DNA of 9,274 bases. Source: Candidatus Bipolaricaulota bacterium. Its GTDB lineage: Bacteria; Bipolaricaulota; Bipolaricaulia; UBA7950; UBA9294. The position numbers and the translations under genes were made by a program. Where the stretch lies: NCBI GenBank assembly GCA_030612485.1, contig JAUWNS010000088.1, positions 1 through 9,274 of the forward strand, given 5' to 3'. The notes under the pieces were generated by a model. That model made no database searches. It was not told the DNA's origin and saw nothing but the letters and a program-made list of their open reading frames with translations. Below, piece after piece: positions 5,867 through 9,274 of this stretch (position 1 is its first letter; the number at the start of each line of letters is the position of its first letter).

Positions 5867-8773
5867 ATGAGGGAACGAGTAGGGAGAGAAGCAATTCTTG
5901 TTGTGAGCGCGATGCTCTTCGTCGCAGTTGGATTCCTCTGCCAAGGATCGGTTGCGGTGAGCGTCCTCTCCGCGGAGAAGGAGGTTGCACCTGGAGAGTT
6001 CGTAACGCACGTTTTTTCGATCATTAACAACGAAGCCCTTTCTGAGGTCTACGAACTTGAATTCGATCCTCCAGCCGGGTGGGGAATTCTCGGCGCGTTG
6101 TCGAGCATGGATCTCGATCCGGGAGAGGAAGGGACCTTATTTGTCACGGTGACTGTCCCGCCTGGAACGCTCGCCGGGGCCTATCCTCTCACCCTGCATG
6201 TCCGCTCGACGAGTACCCCCTCAGAAGAGATGTCCGCGAGCGCAATTACGCGAGTTAAGCCGATCAACGCGGTAGAGATTCTCCTTCCTGCAAGCCAGAG
6301 CATCGTTCCCGGAGAGACACTCTCATACGAGATCGGCCTGGTCAACCGTGGAAACGCCCAAGATACATTCGAGTTCGTTGCAAGCTCCGCGCAACAATTC
6401 CCGATCAATCTCTCCTCGGAACTTGTTGTTCTCACACCACAGGAGCGGGTAACAATAACGGTCATCTTGCAGGTCCCGACGGATGCCCGTCCCGGGAGAG
6501 ACGTCCTCACGGTCACGGCGACCTCCACTCTCTATCACGGAGTGAGCGACGAGGAGACCCTGTTCACAACGATTCTTCCTCCTCCTCCGCAGGCGGTGGG
6601 CGGATCGCTGATGGAGGAACTCCCGGTTCGTCTCAGCTTCTCCATCGGCCAGAATGTCTTCACCGAAGATCTCACCAGCGATCTCACCTTCTCGGTTTCG
6701 GGGGGGGTGCTCGACGGCTACTTCTCGTCGTTTCTACGTCTCTCCCCCATCTTCGGTCCCGAGCCCCTGGAGGTCGGATCGTTCTCGGTCCTTTACCGTC
6801 GCCCCCCAGCGACCTACACGATCGGAGACACTTCGAAGCGCCTGACCGACCTCCTTAGCCTCTCCTGCCGGGGAGGGAAGGTAGAAATCGATGCCGAGAC
6901 CTACCAATTCGCTTTCCTCGGTGGCGGAGGAGGCGATGAGCTGCGCGCTGGCGGGAGACTCTCCTTGGGACCTACAGAGGCGAACCTAGGGATTGCCTAT
7001 CTTGGTCGCCGGAATGACGTCAGCGAACAGGCGGTGTGGAGCTTGAGTGCGGCATGTGTGCCATTCGAGGATTGGTCAATGCGGATTGAAGGAGCACTGG
7101 GGCTCGAGGATGAGAAGACAAGTCGAGCCTTCTTCGCCGCGACGAGGATCGATAACCTCACCTACTTTCTGAACGCGGAGGTATTCAGCGTGGGGACCTA
7201 CTTCCCCGGATCGCGCCGCGACCAAGCCGGTATCGCCCTCTCTCAGAGGCTTCGCCATGCGGATTTCTCGTTCGGGGCGTCCCTTCGTCACGATTGGGAC
7301 AACGTCATCGGTGATCCGCTCGCCATCACCACAATCACCGATGACCTGGGGGTCAACCTCTCGGCCACACCGCTCGAGGACGGCCCGACCCTCACCTCTA
7401 CCGTCGAATTCACCTGGGAGAGGAACACCGACCTGACGATTACAGATGAGGTCGCCCGGTTGCTCTCCATCGCAATGAGCCAGCCCTATGGGGTCTTCCC
7501 GTACTCCTTCTCCGCCAAGGTGAACGACCAGATCGACCACGTCACGGCCACTGCCTTTCGCACCCTCACCTTTAGCGAGGGTATGGGCCTCTCTATTGAC
7601 GACGTCGACCTGTTTCTCAAGCTGACACACGAGAAGCGAACCGATCTTACAACCGGGGAGATGCTATCCGGGGGAACGGACCTATCGCTTCGCTTCAGCT
7701 CCAGTGGATCCCTCCACTCCGCAACGATCACCTTCGGAAATGATGAGGACGACTTCGATCTTTCCCTCTCTGTCAATGTCGAAGTTCTCGATAACCTGGA
7801 CCTTCAATTGACCGGAAATCTTGGCTGGGACCGCGCGGATGCTACGGACGCCACCTTCCGCTGGGGGACAACCTTCAAATGGAACTTTGACCTTCCGATT
7901 CCGTTCCTTGTTACGAAGGGGCGGATCACCGGGCGTGTCTTCGGCGATGAGGATGGGAATGGCACGTTCAGTGAGGTGGATCGTGGGCTTGGTGGGGTGA
8001 TCGTCGAAACGGGAAAGACCAAGGTCTCGACCGCCGCAGATGGCACGTTCCGTTTCCCGCCTTTCGCTCCGGGGTACTATTCGCTCGACCTTTCCCACCT
8101 TCCGCTCGGGGCCAAGCTTCCCTCACCGGTTCATATCGCGCTTCACGCTGGACAGACCGCACAAACCAACCTTGCACTCATCCCCGTCCTGATCGTATCA
8201 GGGACCCTGTTCAACGACGCGAACCAAGATGGAGCGTTTGACAGCAGCGAGGGAGGGTTCTCGCAGGTGCGGATCATCCTCACCGACCCGCACGGAGAAT
8301 CGAACGGAGCGTACACGGATCTCCACGGCGAGTTCACCTTTGCCAACGTCCTTCCCGGCTCCTACACCGTCACCGTCGATCCGGCGACCCTCCCTGAACG
8401 GTTCATCTTTACCACACCAGAAACGATCGCCATCGAGATCAGAAGCAAGAATCCCCCCTCCATTCTTATCGGGGGGTACATCAAACCGAAGCAGGTCGTG
8501 ATCACGTTCCAACCGCCAACCGCCGACTTCATATACACCCCGGAGAATCCAAGAGTAGGGGAACTAGTTCTGTTTGACGGATCCGACTCCTTCGATTTCG
8601 ATGGGGAAATCATCTCCTACGAATGGGACTTCGATAACGATGGGAAAACGGATGCCACCGGCGTAACCGCCCATACCAGTTTTGCCACTGCCGGCTCGCA
8701 CGACGTTACCCTCACCATCAATGATGACACAGGAAACACCGATGCGATCACCTATACCATCGATGTAAAGTGA
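5867..8773 (+). CDS. Large modular envelope protein: Ig-like/NEW3-like x2, beta-barrel-like middle, SdrD-B-like x2, PKD
   Basis: The frame is open from 5357, but that part lies antisense to the Spy-like gene and looks non-coding. ATG 5867 gives 968 residues with an export signal: basic MRERVGR, hydrophobic 9-25, probable cleavage near VAVS-VLSA. Two Ig-like domains follow (about 33-113 and 134-220), with the NEW3/COG1470-like pattern of VNRGNAQDTFEF and LTPQERVTITVILQVP. A Pro-rich link (236-241) leads to about 440 residues (250-685) of alternating polar/hydrophobic strands with little helix and almost no Cys, which I read as an outer-membrane beta barrel. Then come two SdrD-B-like domains (about 686-742 and 777-838) with calcium-type loops GDEDGNGTFSEVD and NDANQDGAFDSSEG, and a C-terminal PKD domain (about 884-968) with FDGSDSFDFDG and YEWDFDNDG. 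The C-terminus ends in the PKD strand with no LPXTG or T9SS tag. Likely role: surface scaffold or secretion/assembly pore; no family member is named. A G8 tract lies at 6700-6707. Confidence 0.85.
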   Translation: MRERVGREAILVVSAMLFVAVGFLCQGSVAVSVLSAEKEVAPGEFVTHVFSIINNEALSEVYELEFDPPAGWGILGALSSMDLDPGEEGTLFVTVTVPPGTLAGAYPLTLHVRSTSTPSEEMSASAITRVKPINAVEILLPASQSIVPGETLSYEIGLVNRGNAQDTFEFVASSAQQFPINLSSELVVLTPQERVTITVILQVPTDARPGRDVLTVTATSTLYHGVSDEETLFTTILPPPPQAVGGSLMEELPVRLSFSIGQNVFTEDLTSDLTFSVSGGVLDGYFSSFLRLSPIFGPEPLEVGSFSVLYRRPPATYTIGDTSKRLTDLLSLSCRGGKVEIDAETYQFAFLGGGGGDELRAGGRLSLGPTEANLGIAYLGRRNDVSEQAVWSLSAACVPFEDWSMRIEGALGLEDEKTSRAFFAATRIDNLTYFLNAEVFSVGTYFPGSRRDQAGIALSQRLRHADFSFGASLRHDWDNVIGDPLAITTITDDLGVNLSATPLEDGPTLTSTVEFTWERNTDLTITDEVARLLSIAMSQPYGVFPYSFSAKVNDQIDHVTATAFRTLTFSEGMGLSIDDVDLFLKLTHEKRTDLTTGEMLSGGTDLSLRFSSSGSLHSATITFGNDEDDFDLSLSVNVEVLDNLDLQLTGNLGWDRADATDATFRWGTTFKWNFDLPIPFLVTKGRITGRVFGDEDGNGTFSEVDRGLGGVIVETGKTKVSTAADGTFRFPPFAPGYYSLDLSHLPLGAKLPSPVHIALHAGQTAQTNLALIPVLIVSGTLFNDANQDGAFDSSEGGFSQVRIILTDPHGESNGAYTDLHGEFTFANVLPGSYTVTVDPATLPERFIFTTPETIAIEIRSKNPPSILIGGYIKPKQVVITFQPPTADFIYTPENPRVGELVLFDGSDSFDFDGEIISYEWDFDNDGKTDATGVTAHTSFATAGSHDVTLTINDDTGNTDAITYTIDVK

Positions 8774-8787
8774 CGTTGGAGATCAAA

Positions 8788-8809
8788 CATTGGGGGTCAG
8801 GCACCAATG
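8788..8809 (+). repeat. REP-like hairpin with GGGGTCAGGCACC core
   Basis: CATTGG (8788-8793) and CCAATG (8804-8809) form a perfect six-base-pair stem around a ten-base GGGTCAGGCA loop. The core read on the minus strand is GGTGCCTGACCCCCA, related to the motif at 4676-4687 in the other orientation. It sits 15 bases after the stop of the large envelope gene, but no T-run follows on the plus strand, so it is a poor intrinsic terminator. It may instead block exonucleases or be a dispersed repeat. Confidence 0.45.
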
Positions 8810-8851
8810 CACACACCCTCCTCAAAGACAGTTCTTACAACGCTCCCGTGG

Positions 8852-8880
8852 TTGAAATCATGCATCTCCGCCCCTAGAAT
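8852..8880 (+). promoter_or_regulatory. Strong sigma70-type promoter of tRNA-Ser and SRP RNA
   Basis: TTGAAA (8852-8857, five of six) and TAGAAT (8875-8880, five of six) are separated by exactly 17 bases. The start would be near 8887, about nine bases before the tRNA. It is the best promoter in the window, as expected for a stable RNA unit. The first transcribed bases are not GC-rich enough to claim a stringent discriminator. Confidence 0.8.
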
Positions 8881-8895
8881 GATCACTGCATATTC

Positions 8896-8985
8896 GGAGG
8901 GGTGGGTGAGCGGTCTAAGCCGCCAGTTTGGAGAACTGGTGTACCTTTTGGGGTACCGCGGGTTCGAATCCCGCCCCCTCCGCCA
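8896..8985 (+). tRNA. tRNA-Ser (anticodon GGA)
   Basis: A complete 90-base class II tRNA. Acceptor GGAGGGG 8896-8902 pairs with CCCCTCC 8975-8981. The anticodon arm CCAGT-TTGGAGA-ACTGG puts GGA in the anticodon positions, which reads UCC and UCU serine codons. A long variable arm with a GTACC/GGTAC stem is present, as expected for serine. The T arm is GCGGG 8958-8962, loop TTCGAAT, CCCGC 8970-8974. The discriminator base is G (8982), typical of serine tRNAs, and CCA is encoded (8983-8985). It is the first gene of a tandem with SRP RNA, one base apart. Confidence 0.98.
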
Positions 8986-8986
8986 A

Positions 8987-9258
8987 CGCCTGTGCTAGGT
9001 GGGGGGCTAGCGGTCCCCTCTATCCACAACCCGCTACAGTGGAGCCGAAGGGTTTCCCGAGGGGGAAGGCAGGAGGGTCTGCCTTGGATAAGCGGTGATG
9101 AGGGTCGAGCCCTCTGCGGCGCATGCTTGTGAACCCCGTCAGGCCCGGAAGGGAACAGCGGTAAGCAGGCCTCTGCGGGTGTTAGAGGATCCCTTGGCCT
9201 GAGCTGGCTGTCTACAGAAGCGCCTTTTACCTTCTTTCGACGGGACCACGCACAGGCG
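8987..9258 (+). ncRNA. ffs: Large-type bacterial SRP RNA (Alu and S domains)
   Basis: The RNA scaffold of the signal recognition particle, which binds Ffh and targets nascent membrane and secreted proteins. The S-domain tip is unmistakable: CCGTCAGGCCCGGAAGGG around 9136-9153 with the GGAA tetraloop. The ends are set by a perfect nine-base-pair closing helix, CGCCTGTGC 8987-8995 with GCACAGGCG 9250-9258, giving 272 bases, the usual size of the large form. The 5' part (GGGGGGCTAGCGGTCCCC then CACAACCCGCTAC) resembles the Alu domain of other large SRP RNAs, and GAGGG/CCCTC around 9101-9115 fits helix 6. Gram-negative Proteobacteria have only the ~114-base form, so this is informative about ancestry. 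The 3' strand of the conserved symmetric loop reads AACAG (9154-9158) where AGCAG is usual. No terminator is visible before the window ends. Confidence 0.92.
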
Positions 9259-9274
9259 GATAATTGAGTGATTG

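Noticed and set aside
7076..7630. 184-codon minus-strand frame inside the large envelope gene
   Set aside because: Composition is that of a reverse-frame shadow, with no start signal or family match; the plus-strand frame is continuous and carries recognisable domains.
8788..8809. Hairpin as the intrinsic terminator of the large envelope gene
   Set aside because: Position is right but no T-run follows (the sequence continues CACACACCC), so it is recorded as a repeat.

Overview
This window looks like chromosomal DNA of a free-living, Gram-negative (diderm), moderately GC-rich and probably deep-branching bacterium. The evidence for an outer membrane is a periplasmic Spy/CpxP-like protein, a lipoprotein and a 968-residue secreted protein with a long beta-strand-rich, barrel-like middle. 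The signal recognition particle RNA is the large (~270 nt) Alu-domain type, which is known from Firmicutes, Thermotogota and Deinococcus-Thermus relatives rather than from Proteobacteria. The combination would fit phyla such as Bipolaricaulota, Thermotogota or Deinococcota, but the sequence alone does not fix the taxon. There are no phage, plasmid, transposase or CRISPR genes.

Layout. (1) 1-850, minus strand: the N-terminal part of a GNAT-type acetyltransferase cut by the window edge, preceded by a secreted lamin-tail-domain protein. (2) 851-1598: no gene, but an unusually dense series of hairpins (core 1011-1272, possibly to 1481) that may be an unrecognised structured RNA. (3) 1599-1883, plus: a small GYD-domain protein. 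(4) 1938-2375, minus: a small orphan lipoprotein. (5) 2678-4495, minus: a full-length Uup-type ABC-F ATPase. (6) 4772-5602, minus: a Spy-like periplasmic protein with a long C-terminal extension, diverging from (7) 5867-8773, plus: the large modular envelope protein (two Ig-like/NEW3-like domains, beta-rich middle, two SdrD-B-like domains, PKD domain). (8) 8852-9258, plus: a good sigma70-type promoter driving tRNA-Ser(GGA) and the large SRP RNA, whose closing helix starts one base after the tRNA CCA end.

How the parts relate. Most genes look like single transcription units; only the lamin-tail/GNAT pair is an obvious candidate operon. The shared theme is the cell envelope: lamin-tail protein, lipoprotein, Spy-like chaperone and large surface protein are all exported, and Uup and SRP RNA serve ribosome function and membrane targeting. 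Five protein genes have Shine-Dalgarno sequences, four of them strong GGAGG-type sites. The large envelope protein lacks one, and a promoter placed almost on top of its ATG suggests a leaderless transcript.

No complete new defence or mobile system is visible. The best candidates for something undescribed are the hairpin-rich gene-free block at 1011-1481, the modular 968-residue protein with its leaderless start and G8 tract, and the tRNA-Ser/SRP RNA tandem with an altered conserved loop.
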